From contig NW_019775609.1 of NCBI RefSeq assembly GCF_001039355.2, forward strand, positions 231,369 to 295,368: 64,000 nt of DNA. Reading direction: 5' to 3'. Numbering within the stretch: position 1 is the first letter of the stretch; every line of letters begins with the position of its first letter. The translations under genes and the position numbers were made by a program. Below, piece after piece: positions 23,501-33,563 of this stretch. Source of the DNA: Lingula anatina (Eukaryota > Brachiopoda > Lingulata > Lingulida > Lingulidae). A model generated the notes under the pieces. It saw only the letters and a list, made by a program, of their open reading frames with translations. It searched no databases and was not told the DNA's origin.

Positions 23501-26500
23501 AGCACAGAAATATTCAACGCAGGAGTAGAGGCAATCTGCTTTGTTAAAGTTACAAAGTTAACTTACGTTACAAAATATTGCTTTGTATGTATTATATATT
23601 AATTTGTAGAGACATAGTGTTCATCATCAGTTATGAAAAGTTTTATTTCGTACTGTCGTGGCCCCTTGCACAGTCCGCTTCCACTTCCTCTTGTCCTGTG
23701 CTTTTCTCTCTTTCTCCACCATATTTCTTTAATATTGTCTTCAAGCTTAGTCTTCAGTCTCCCTCATCGTCTCTGCCCATGCACTGATCCCATCACATCG
23801 TGTTATATATACTTAATTCCATTCCATATTTCTAGGAGCAAGAAGTGCCAATGCCATAGTAGATTCTGCTATGTCACATCTTAAGCAGATGGTGCAAGCC
23901 AGACTTAGCGGAAGAGGTGGCAGCTCTGGTGGTGGGCGGAGCAGCGGAGGAGGAAGTCAGGTGAGATAAATTAAAACAATAAGAGTAATATTAGTTCTAC
24001 ATTTGATTTCATCTTTAAACATTGTACCCCCCTTCTAGCTTGTAATCTTAAAAATAGGTAGTTTAGGGAAATATCCTTTTGCATAATGTTTGATATATCA
24101 TAGATATTTACATAATAATATTATAATGTACTGTACAAGGTCAGTGTATGCACAAGGACCAGAATAAGTTGAAATGAATTGGATTAAATGTTGTCAATTA
24201 TATGTTTAAACATAATATTCTATAGAATGTAGAAGTACAGAAATCTTGTGAGGAGGTAGGGCGACATCATCTTATTTGCTTATTTAATAATTTTTTCCCT
24301 CAAAGACCCCTTTTACAGGGGCGGGCCATTTTCAAAATGTCATACACTGTGATACATGACATTAAATTCTCTATCTCCAGGGAGGTGGCAAGGCAGTAAT
24401 AGAGCTCACGGACAGCAACTTTGAGGAGCTTGTCTTGAACAGTGAAGACTTCTGGTTGGTTGAGTTTTTCGCCCCCTGGTGTGGCCACTGTAAGAACCTG
24501 GCACCACACTGGGAGCAAGCCGCCTCTGAGCTGAAAGGGAAAGTGAAACTGGGCGCCCTGGATGCCACTGTGCATACTGTGATGGCTAACAGATATGGGG
24601 TAATTTTCTTAGAAGTTCTTCAGTTTGGATAAAGAATTCACCAAAATTTGTATTTTGCTCAGGGAAATTTAATGGCGTACACATGGAGTAAAATTTTTTT
24701 AAAATATATTTTCTTACATTTTTTCTCAAAATTCCTTACATGAAAAATATTATTATTTTTTAGAAAATATGTAATTCTAAGCAGATGTAGGGTATGCTTT
24801 TTTGAAAAAATCCAATTTTTCTCTTGAAGATTTTTTAACTTGGTTGGTTTTGTTAAAGATTCCTACATCTCAAAAAAATTTTAAAGTATTTTTGAAGCAT
24901 AGACATGATGGATCAATCATCTGAAAGTAGAAAACATCAAATTTTCTCTTTATTTAGGTCCGTGGCTACCCGACAATCAAGGCCTTCCCTGCTGGTAAAA
25001 AAGATGGCGACACCATCGAGTACGATGGTGGGAGAACGGCGTCTGATATTGTCCGCTGGGCCTCGGACAGGATAGTGGAGAACCTGCCACCCCCTGAGAT
25101 AGTACAGGTAGGGCATCCCAGCTGGGATTTTCGCACCATTTCAAACTTTCCTCACAGGAAAAAAAGAACTTTTAAAAGGAAATATTGGAAGGTTTGCAGG
25201 ATATGTCAGACTTGAGCATTTTCCAGGGAATCGCTGAATTCTGCATTTTTTAATTCAATTCTGATGGTTCTATCTGGTTAGGTGTTTGGTCTCAATATAA
25301 ATGTTCAGAGTTTTTTTTTCTCTCTTTTTTTTTTATTTTTTCCAGAACCTAGTCTCATGTCTGTTATATAGACATCACCATATTAACAACAGCTTAGACC
25401 TTAAGACATCACAACAGTATCTATATTTGTGATACTTATTTTCCAGATCACAGAAGAGAAAAGTCTCAAAGATGCCTGTGAGGACCACCCTCTGTGTATC
25501 ATAGCTGTTCTTCCACATATCCTGGACTGTCAGTCAGAATGTAGGAACAAATATCTGGATGTGATGAAAGAACTTGGAGACAAGTATAAGGGAAAGCAAT
25601 GGGGGTATGTACTGAGGACACTGAACCTTTAAAATTGTGGAGTTTGTTTGTCTGTTTGTCAGTTCAGATATTTTCCTTATAATTTTAATTATAAATTGCA
25701 GTGCTTCAGTTAGGAATAGGGTCAATTTTGCCAGTTAAAAAAATTATGGGAAAGGGGTTGATTAGATTGGTATTAATTATGGTTTGGGTATCTTAAGAAA
25801 AGAGATTTATTGTAAATTGTATTGTCTAACTTCAAAAGCAGATGTCATTGAAAGCATCAGTTTATGAAATTGATCTTTCAAATTTTAATTGTCTTTTCAT
25901 TTATTATATAAAAGAAATAGTTATTACTTGATCTTTACAATGGGCAAAAAAAAAAAATCAAAATTTTAGATACATAATTCTGTAATCATTAAAATATAGT
26001 TCTGTATAGCACCTGTGGTTCATTTATTGCATAGAATAGAACTGTCTACTTACAGAATAGTCAGCTTTTTAATTTTGTTGGTATAACTCAATAGGAATGT
26101 TTCAATTTAAAAAAAATTATGACTTAAAAATACAATTTATGTAAAATTCACAATTATCTCCAATTGAAAAGATTGAATTTTTATGGTAATTTCCTGTATC
26201 TTGTACAGCTGGGTGTGGGCTGAGGCCATGCAGCAGCCTGAGCTGGAAGACTCCCTGGGGATTGGGGGCTTTGGTTACCCTGTAAGTAGCCTTAACAAGA
26301 TATTAATTTATCAATCTATGCATAAGGTTATTGACTTGTAAATAAGTGATTGATTTATAAATGATACAGAACCGAAAGATAAATGAATATAACAATGAGA
26401 CAAGTTACTAAATAAATAAATAAATAAATTGATAGGTGAATAAAATAGTGAACATTGCCAATTAAATTGATAAGTGAACAACTAAATAAATAAATAAATG

Positions 26501-27892
26501 AATAATGAGCTCACAAACAAATTTATAAGTAAACAGTTGTCTGAAATTACACAAATTGTACTTCCAGGCCATGGCTGCAATGAATGCCAGAAAAATGAAG
26601 TATGCCATTCTGAGAGGAGCCTTTAGCAAAGATGGCATTAATTCTTTCTTAAGGTAGGTATTCTCAAATAGAAAGAGGGCTAGATCAAAATGGCTGCCAT
26701 GAATGCCAGAAAAATAAAGTATGCCATTCTGAGAGGAGCCTTTAGCAAAGTTTGGCATTAATTTCTTCTTAAGGTAGGTTTTTTCATAAAGAAGCTAGAT
26801 CCGAGCTGGAACAGTTTTCAGTTTAGAAGAAAGTAATCGAGGTTATTTGGTAGAAAGTAGAGTTCAGCAGTTTTTTTTTTTTTTTTTTTTTTTTTATCAC
26901 GGGCATGTCTTCCCACTCAGTAGCTATCACGGCATTGCATCTCATTATCAGAAAGATCTTAATGAAAGTGAAGAAAATTTTACAATGAACCATTATTGTA
27001 TTGTAGCTGATTTTGCCTTATTTGTTCCAATATTATTATTGTTTTTTCCTATAGGGAGCTCTCAGTTGGGCGCGGTTCCACGTCTCCAGTTAAAAATGCC
27101 CAGCTGCCACCTATTAAAAAGGTCGACCCTTGGGACGGCAAGGATGGAAAGGTTTGTACTTAAACAATACATGTTGAGGGCATAGTGAGGCACAGTGGTG
27201 TCACTGAAGANATTATTTTTCCCTATAGGGAGCTCTCAGTTGGTCGAGGTTCCACGTCTCCAGTTAAAAATGCCCAGCTGCCACCTATTAAAAAGGTCGA
27301 CCCTTGGGACGGCAAGGATGGAAAGGTTTGTACTTAAACTATACATGTTGAGGGCATAGTGAGGCACAGTGGTTTCACTGAAGATGTGTGACAAAAAATT
27401 ATATTGATTCAACTTTTATATTTTACACATTCCTGGCACAGTAGGGCCTAGTAGCCATTACAGCTAGGTATTAAGATAATGAATGAACGAACACATTATA
27501 CATGTTCTGGCACAATAGGGCCAAGTAGCCTTAAAGATGAGGCATTATGAAAATGATGATTGCAAGTTACTGGTTGTGTATCTTAGGAAAATGGCATTTA
27601 TGCAAGCATGGATTTTATCTAATATAGGAAGATTATTAGGTTTTTGAAAGTGGAAATAAAATAAAACTTGGCATCCAGCCTGCTATTAAAAAAGTTAATA
27701 TTGAAGAGAGAACCAGCATCTCTTGTATAATTCTCAATTTCTGATGTGTAGTCTGCTGATGATCATACAAGCTGTAATTTTTCACATTCTGAAGAAAGAC
27801 ACGGAGTGATGGAAATATCTGCAAGGTGTTAGCTTTTATTTAGAGTTGAAAGGAAAAGTTTAAGCTTATAACATTACTTTATTTTTTAATTC

Positions 27893-27927
<35 letters not shown>

Positions 27928-28067
27928 ATGTTGAGTGTTGTCTGGTTCATATTTTGTTGTCTATGTGATGTTATTTTTTTTTCTTTCAGCTTGAAGTTGA
28001 AGAAGAAATTGATCTCAGTGATGTAGAACTGGAACCTTTAGATGATGTGAAGAAAGATGAATTATAA
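20501..28067 (+). CDS. PDIA6: Protein disulfide-isomerase A6 (P5), complete, 12 exons, 442 aa
   Basis: Exons: 20501-20516, 21452-21593, 21992-22049, 22306-22432, 23836-23960, 24381-24599, 24958-25107, 25447-25604, 26209-26281, 26568-26653, 27055-27151 (or its near-copy 27229-27325), 27990-28067; total 1329 nt. It catalyses disulfide formation and isomerisation in the ER lumen. Seen: hydrophobic signal peptide (residues 1 to about 19); thioredoxin domain 1 with APWCGHC (Cys54/Cys57); Gly/Ser-rich linker at about 140-159; thioredoxin domain 2 with APWCGHC (Cys190/Cys193); an inactive b-type domain with [10 protein letters not shown] and [15 protein letters not shown]; acidic tail; C-terminal KDEL retrieval signal. 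Length matches the vertebrate protein (about 440 aa). For exon 2 the acceptor at 21451 was chosen because earlier AGs lead into stops. Only one copy of exon 11 can be used: including both breaks the frame. Confidence 0.96.
21205..21297 (+). repeat. Decayed duplicate of the PDIA6 exon 2 acceptor region (170-bp period)
   Basis: GATTATCTTC...TACTATCCTAGGACTG ending near 21286 matches the true exon 2 border (GATTATCTTC...TACTTTCCTAGGACTG, acceptor 21451). The flanking GCACA(G/A)TAAA and TTGACTAATTGA-like sequences are duplicated too. Downstream codons are lost, so it is a pseudo-border in intron 1. Confidence 0.6.
22440..22452 (-). promoter_or_regulatory. Perfect DR1 nuclear-receptor-type site in PDIA6 intron 4
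   Basis: TGACCTTTGACCT, the reverse complement of AGGTCA-A-AGGTCA, starts 8 bases after the exon 4 donor. Three TGACCTTGA-type extended half-sites (near 22150, 22253 and 22271) lie within 300 bp upstream. These are motif matches only; TGACCTT-rich simple repeats occur by drift in AT-rich introns. Confidence 0.3.
22592..22934. mobile_element. TTAA-flanked MITE (piggyBac-like) with a central perfect palindrome
   Basis: The terminal inverted repeats AGGGATAATAACTC and GAGTTATTATCCCT match perfectly, each flanked by TTAA (22588-22591 and 22935-22938), the target duplication typical of piggyBac-type transposases. The 343-bp element has no open frame. Inside, 22733-22766 is a perfect 34-bp palindrome centred on ACTAGT. 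It sits in PDIA6 intron 4. Confidence 0.75.
22940..23475. repeat. Minisatellite of about 119-bp unit, four good copies plus a decayed one
   Basis: Each unit contains GAATCAGATGGCTTATTGAG, GTAGGCATAT, TTCTGACATAGGCCATTTCT and CACAATAACCCAATTATAAG. Alternate units carry short (ATATATTTTGAAG) and long (AATATTATGTTTTGTAG) variants, so there is a higher-order two-unit period. It directly abuts the MITE at 22592. Minus-strand open frames here are repeat artefacts. Confidence 0.85.
26684..26780 (+). pseudogene. Decayed tandem copy of PDIA6 exon 10 with frameshift
   Basis: About 120 bp downstream of exon 10 (26568-26653) the same coding block recurs (ATGGCTGCCATGAATGCCAG through CTTAAGGTAGGT) including a usable-looking donor. 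Its acceptor side is changed and small indels after AGCAAAG break the reading frame. No N lies between the copies, so this one is probably a genuine duplication. Confidence 0.75.
27229..27325 (+). repeat. Second copy of PDIA6 exon 11 beyond a single N, probable allele left by assembly
   Basis: The 97-nt exon, its acceptor and about 60 nt of following intron are repeated on either side of the lone N at 27211 with only a few substitutions. Using both copies would shift the frame. Two alleles or contig ends joined through a one-base gap is the simplest reading. Confidence 0.75.
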
Positions 28068-28625
28068 CATCTAAGATATAAGTATGTAAACACTGTGGAG
28101 ACTTGTACATATTGTTTCAAAATTCACTGCAGGGCTACAAAAGCACAACATGTTGTGCATGAGATGGATTTCATTCCAAACAAGACGTCCCTATTTTGAC
28201 AGAGATATTTCACTCCTAGGAGTTATTTCGGGCATAGCTCTATTTTTGCCAACTAAGTTGACATTTTTACAGGTCAAATATTAACTAGTTAGATTTAGTT
28301 GTTACTGTTGCCAGGAACTTATTGTATGCCATAGAACTGGGACTTATGTGGAATTTTTTTTTTTAATTTTTCATTGTCATAAAATGAATTTGGTGAATTT
28401 TAAGAACATTTCCTGATTCACTGCCAATTTAAAAATGGTAGGAAAAAAACTCATATCCAGATATGAAGTATTTTTCCAGTCAATCCTTTCAGTGGATTAT
28501 AGAAAAAGTATACAAAGTGTACTGAGCAGAAAAAGACGACGTCGATTTTATTGAGATGAATTTGAAAAACATTAATGTAAGTGGACGAAAATCAAATGTG
28601 AAAATAAATTTATTCTTTTGAAGAC
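28068..28625 (+). other. PDIA6 3' UTR with poly(A) signal
   Basis: An AATAAA at 28603-28608 within GTGAAAATAAATTTATTC is the first good poly(A) signal after the stop codon. From about 28121 onward this UTR sequence recurs at 32776 and 40515, each with the same AATAAA, because the segmental duplication starts inside it. Confidence 0.6.
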
Positions 28626-29093
28626 CTTTTCTTATTGTACTGCGAGGAATTCAAAACTTCCTGTCACTTTTTTGTTGATTTGTACATTTTATGTCGGGCA
28701 AACACTACGTTATTGGGCAATAGACCGAAACATTATTTAATAAGGCAACAAAAAAGTCAATTATGGAAAACATTTCTTTGCACACATTTCCATTTGAAGA
28801 CCAAAACAATTTACTTTTAAAACGTGTGTGTTTCAAGAATTTAAGTTATAGATCAAGCAGAGTTGCTTATCCTATGTAAGAGCTTAATAGTGAATGGACA
28901 AATATTTTAAGCTAGATTCATTTTATTATTGCTGTTCTCTAACAAAGTTTGTCACAGCATAGGTCATTTTTTTGGTAAATATATAATTCATAGAAACTTA
29001 AATCTACGTAGCAGTTTTTGAAGAGTTGGATCTCATTCATATCCACTCAGTTCTTTTGATTCAGAAGTAACCGTTGATGTGTTCCATCTCATC

Positions 29094-30839
29094 TTAGACC
29101 TTCGGGCGAGCGGCGTAAGCCCCTGAAAGTAAAAAAAGTGGTTAAAATAAGCTTGTAAGAGAGCTCTAAAATACGGTTATTTAAAGTCAACGCGAAAAAC
29201 ATTGTACTTGTTTCAAAACACCTACAGATCTTTACCACGCCCAAACATCCTCCCCAACCCTTGGTTTCCAACACCGGACACAGACGTTACACTACCAAAT
29301 TTTGTTTCAATAACACAATAAACAGCAAAAACTTTGGCTTTGAAGTATCCCTGAACAGATGGCCATGGACTTACCATATCTATCGCAGTCTGGATGCTTT
29401 GTGTAAATTCCAGCATCGGCTTTGTCACGAGCGCACGCTGGAATCAGAAGATAAAAGCTGCGGCCAATTCAAAGTCACATCATGAAGCAACAACATATTA
29501 TGTAGACGCCTGAGCAACATCAAAGCCATGAATGACGTCACAATGACGTCATGTTTCTTTTCGACACTTAACCTACGATACTTTGGGACATAAAGATTAT
29601 CTAAAAGAAATGTCGCACAGGGGTCTACTCTCCTTTTTAGGGCTGGGCGAAGCCACTAAGGTATAGCAATTGCAATGAAACTAATCGTTTGTGAAATGTT
29701 AAACTCTTAAGCCAAGCCGTGAGGAAGACAGGTCTCGTAAAGCAACAAATCTCGCGCGAGATTTCAAACGTAAAGTCAATAGTAACAGCTCAGTTATAAA
29801 ACATAAACGCATATACTCACAGCAGTCATGACGGACCCATCTTTGTTTCATAACATAGTCCGCCAGTCGGACCCCACATTCATCTACACAATAACTCCTG
29901 AAACGATACAAAGCTAGATTACGCCACTGACCGAGGACTGGCCAAACTATTCCGACCACTGTTTCAGTGTACTTTTTTAGACTAATAGCAGGATTTTATA
30001 TTATATTATTTATCTGTGTTAATAGGACAGGGCAGCGTGCGTGTGCATGCACGTGTGTGAGTGCGTACATGTACGTGCTTGCGTGCGTGCGTTTTTGTGA
30101 GGTTGTATACACAGTATATATGTGTCCGTTTGCAACTGTATTTGCGCATTCAAGTCCCTGTGAGTGTATTTACCCCACCTTCAATAATTGCTAACCGCGC
30201 TCTAGTATCTATCTCAGCATTTTCTCAATCTATCGCGCTACTCGGTCGTAAAGGTTTTCCTGCTCGAGCAAATCGGGGTGACTGTCGCTCCTCCACCAAT
30301 TAATGAACCGAGCAAATAATTTCTGCTTCTCCTTCCATATTAGAAATTATAAATAACATCACGCGTGAAAATCTCTCAACTCACATAGAACCTCTGTTTT
30401 GCTTCATGGCAAACGTGCCCTCGGGGGTACAGATTGGCCGTTCTCGGCCAAGCGCAGGTGGTAAAGCGTCAAATTCTGCCTCCTTCTCCTTGCACGTTTT
30501 GGGACACTGTCCTGCAAACGATTTAAAAATGCACAAAATTTAAAAAAGCGATAACTCACAATCAAAAAGCGCCGAAGTCGATGTGGCTGCAGCATGCGGG
30601 CATCATGGTTAACTCGTGTTTGCACGTGTTTATAGTGTGTGTAGAATTCGACTCATCAAACAATTTTTAAATTTTTAAATTTGACGAAAAAAAAACATTT
30701 CTTAGCAATTGTGAAATTTTATGCTAAAACTTCAAAGAAGTTTTTTTTCTTTTTTAAGTTTTCGGTAGTATAAATATGCTCTTTCTATACCTGCGTATAC
30801 AGCACCAACCACACAAATGACGACAACTAAGAACTTCAT
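29094..30839 (-). CDS. Cysteine-rich secreted protein, copy A, 114 aa, 5 exons
   Basis: Exons: 30839-30791, 30511-30385, 29897-29821, 29437-29375, 29122-29094 (345 nt including stop). I do not recognise the family. Seen: a textbook signal peptide (MKFLVVVICVVGAVYA, ending exactly at the exon 1/2 border), then a mature chain of about 98 aa with eight cysteines: GQCPKTC, PICTPEGTF, SYCVDECGV, HDCSCARDK and HPDCDRYG, ending AYAARPKV. CTPEGTF...YCVDECG faintly recalls a thyroglobulin type-1 repeat with lost cysteines; this is weak. All five exons keep identical lengths in copies B and C. Copy A differs most (AMKQNRGSM in place of DKKQYLGSE). A TATA box lies about 90 bp upstream. Extracellular role unknown. 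Confidence 0.85.
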
Positions 30840-30923
30840 CTTCAACCAGGTATTCTACCAAAGTGGGTACTTGTCTCCTTTCTGACGGCTGTCAATGTAT
30901 CTGGCTCTCTATTCTATGTCCCG

Positions 30924-30932
30924 TTATATAAA
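30924..30932 (-). promoter_or_regulatory. TATA box of cysteine-rich gene copy A
   Basis: On the minus strand TTTATATAA lies about 90 bp upstream of the ATG, in a block (CCCG-TATATAA on the plus strand) conserved in all three copies. A strong TATA fits a highly expressed, tissue-restricted secreted product. Confidence 0.6.
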
Positions 30933-32547
30933 CTGTACGCATCTTCCCTTAATGGGGCACGGCATAATATTAACTGGATATTACCGGTTTGAGCTACTGA
31001 AAACCGGTATATTACTCTCAATCAAGCGTATAATAGCCCCAAATGTAGTCTAATCAAGTGATTAGGAAATATTGACGCACCCGGGACCTCTTTCCTAAAG
31101 TATTTTGCTATACGGAGGAACTAACAGAGAACCGCTCTACAACATATTTACAATTGACATAAAGTGATGAATCCAATTGAATATAATAACAGTTAAAACG
31201 GAAAAAATGCTAAGCATTAATTCGAATGATGTTTTATATAACCTTCATCATCTAAAATTCAGGCTTTCATTCGTTTCAAATGAGATAATATCTATATAAG
31301 CCATACGCGGTCATACGGTAATTTACTCCCAGTACGTTTATCGAGGGTATCTTTAATTCGGACATTAAAAAACCGAAACAGTACTGTAATTTGATCGACA
31401 TTAGTTCCAACCCTATTTGAATCATCTAGTAGCCCTTGAATCATCAAATCTATATCTATGACACTATTTCCTCCCCCCTTTTTTGTTTTGTTTGAAAGCG
31501 TGTTTTTCCCTTAAAACGTCTAGCTTCAGTCGGTTCGCATCGCGGCATTTATCTTTTTTTTTTAAACCCGTTGCATTAAATCAGTAACATAATCGATCAG
31601 GATTTTCACTCATTAAATCGGGACATTTGCAATAGAGAAGGTTCAACCTTTTTGCCCCCTCCCCCTTTGCCCAGTGGTGTCATTCTAGATCCGCGGACCC
31701 CTGTATTTGTATCATGGCGGTGGGGAAATATAAAGAAGATGAGGACAATTTTATCTCCACCTGCTCTTGTCTACTCCGGTCCATTCAGGCACTCCGTGCT
31801 AATTTATAAGTTTATATTGAGGTAAACACGATGAAAAGTTCAGGAGCAAAAAAGGGGCCATTCCATTAAAAAAGGGACAACCCAGTCACGTGAGTGAAGC
31901 ATACATTTCATTTATAAAAAATATATATATATATATGTATAATCTAGACATGTCCTATTATATGTACTGTTTTAAACTGTAGTGTACACCAATATGGAAA
32001 TAAATCAACAATAATTGAAAAGAGATAAAAAACAGTTTAAAAGATATGTGCCATAACCCGTAGACAAGCTGTAAGAAGCAAAAAAAAAAAAAAAAAATGA
32101 TAAATAAAAAAAATGAAAGAAATACTGACACCGTTTCTGCAGATTTTATTCAAGATAATGAAAAATCTGTTTTCCACGTACACTGCAAACTTATCAATAT
32201 GAAGAAAATATATCAACCTAATTGGTCCTATGGTAATTGTCTTAAACTAACTGCAGTGCATTTCTAAATCCTTCCTGCCTACGTGTAGAATTTTCCTATT
32301 TTCCTCACGTAACATTTTCTTCTGTCAAGGAATTCCATTTCCTAATGAAAAGCTGCCAAAGCATATTTCAAAAACGCAGCTAAAACTGATTAAGCGTCAT
32401 TAAATTTATAAGTTACCGTTACCGAGTAAAGTCGACCAATATTTTGACAAAAAAAAAATGGAAATGTCAATGATTCCTCCCTGCGAAATCTAGAACTGAT
32501 TATATTTGGTCTTTGGTCAAGATAATGGAAGTATTTTTGACAGTTAC

Positions 32548-32608
32548 TTAGAGTGGTGTAAGGGTCGCCGTGTGTCCATCCCAACAGTGACCCCTGGTCT
32601 GGTCACAC
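32548..32608 (-). pseudogene. Orphan terminal exon 1 of the big secreted-protein gene
   Basis: Minus strand: acceptor TTAG, then codons CDQTRGHCWDGHTATLTPL and a stop. It matches the last exon of the gene at 44983-52221 and of its paralogue (CDQQPECWDGH). It is separated from the rest of the gene by 13 kb and two cysteine-rich genes on the same strand. It is intact: splice acceptor, phase and the CWDGH core are all kept. Either a relic or an alternative 3' end. Confidence 0.7.
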
Positions 32609-32770
32609 CTAACACAATGAAAACAAGATATAAATTAGTTCCAACACAGCTGTCACACCTAACACAATGAAAACAAGATATAAATTAGTTCCAACACAGC
32701 TGTCACACCTAACACAATGAAAACAAGATATAAATTAGTTCCAACACAACTGTCACACCTAACACAATGG
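32601..32770. repeat. 50-bp minisatellite carrying a 3' splice acceptor, array 1
   Basis: TCACACCTAACACAATGAAA recurs at exact 50-bp spacing (32603, 32653, 32703, 32753). On the minus strand every unit reads TTTTCATTGTGTTAG followed by GTGTGAC, i.e. the polypyrimidine tract, acceptor and first exon bases of the adjoining terminal exon. Confidence 0.8.
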
Positions 32771-33317
32771 AGCCAGGCTGCAAAAACGTCACCTGTTGTG
32801 TTTGAGACGGATTTCATTCCAAACAAGACGTCCCTATTTTGCCGATGATATTTCACTCCTAGAAATTATTTCGGACATAGTATACTCTCTGTTTTTCCAA
32901 ATAAGTTGACATTTTACAGGTCAAACATTAACTAGCTAGATTATTTTGTTACTGTTGTCAGAGACTTCATGTATGCCATAGAACTGGGACTTACATGTAT
33001 GTTTAATTCTTTTTTCATTGTCATTAAATGAATTTGATGAATTTTAAGAACATTTCCTGATTCACTGCCAATTTAAAAATCGTAAGAAAAAACTCATCAA
33101 GATTTGAAGTATTTTTCCAGTCAATCCTTTCAGTGGGTTAAAGAAAAAGTAAAAAAAAAAGTATACAAAATATACTGAGCAGAAAAAGATGATGTCGATT
33201 TTATTGAGATGAATTTGAAAAACATTAATGTAAGTGGACGAAAATTAAATATGTGAAAATAAATTTATTCTTATGAAGACCTTTTCTTATTGTACTGCGA
33301 GGAATTCAAAAGTTCGT

Positions 33318-33318
<1 letters not shown>

Positions 33319-33367
<49 letters not shown>

Positions 33368-33478
33368 GGGAAAAAACATTTTTTTTTTTGGGAAAAAAAC
33401 CAAAAAATTTTTTAAGGGATTAAGAATATTAAGAAAAAAACCAAAAAAAAAAANNNNNNNNNNNNNNNNNNNNNNNNN
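33319..33478. other. Homopolymer-corrupted stretch and 25-N gap
   Basis: About 48 Ts are followed by alternating runs of A, T and G, then 25 Ns (33454-33478). Units 1 and 3 have ordinary sequence at this point, so this is low-quality or gap-filled assembly. The open frames across it are meaningless. Confidence 0.85.
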
Positions 33479-33563
33479 AATAGACCGAAACATTGCTTAA
33501 GGGATCTAGGATATTAATGAAAAAGTCCAAAACTAATGCAGCTAATTAAATTTCCTATTAATA

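Larger units (their letters stand above)
28121..32775. repeat. Segmental duplication unit 1
   Basis: It starts at the CACTGCAGGGCT in the PDIA6 3' UTR. It contains the cysteine-rich gene copy A (29094-30839), a roughly 1.6-kb upstream region, an orphan terminal exon (32548-32608) and a 50-bp minisatellite. Units 2 and 3 repeat the same order. The start and end of the unit belong to two different genes, so the ancestral arrangement was PDIA6, one cysteine-rich gene, then the end of the big secreted-protein gene. Confidence 0.85.

Noticed and set aside
32601-32770. Regular 50-bp repeats considered as a CRISPR array
   Set aside because: Units are contiguous with no unique spacers, the genome is eukaryotic, and the repeat is a copied splice acceptor region.
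33273-33500. Open frames with long Phe or Lys runs
   Set aside because: They are low-quality homopolymer sequence next to an N gap.
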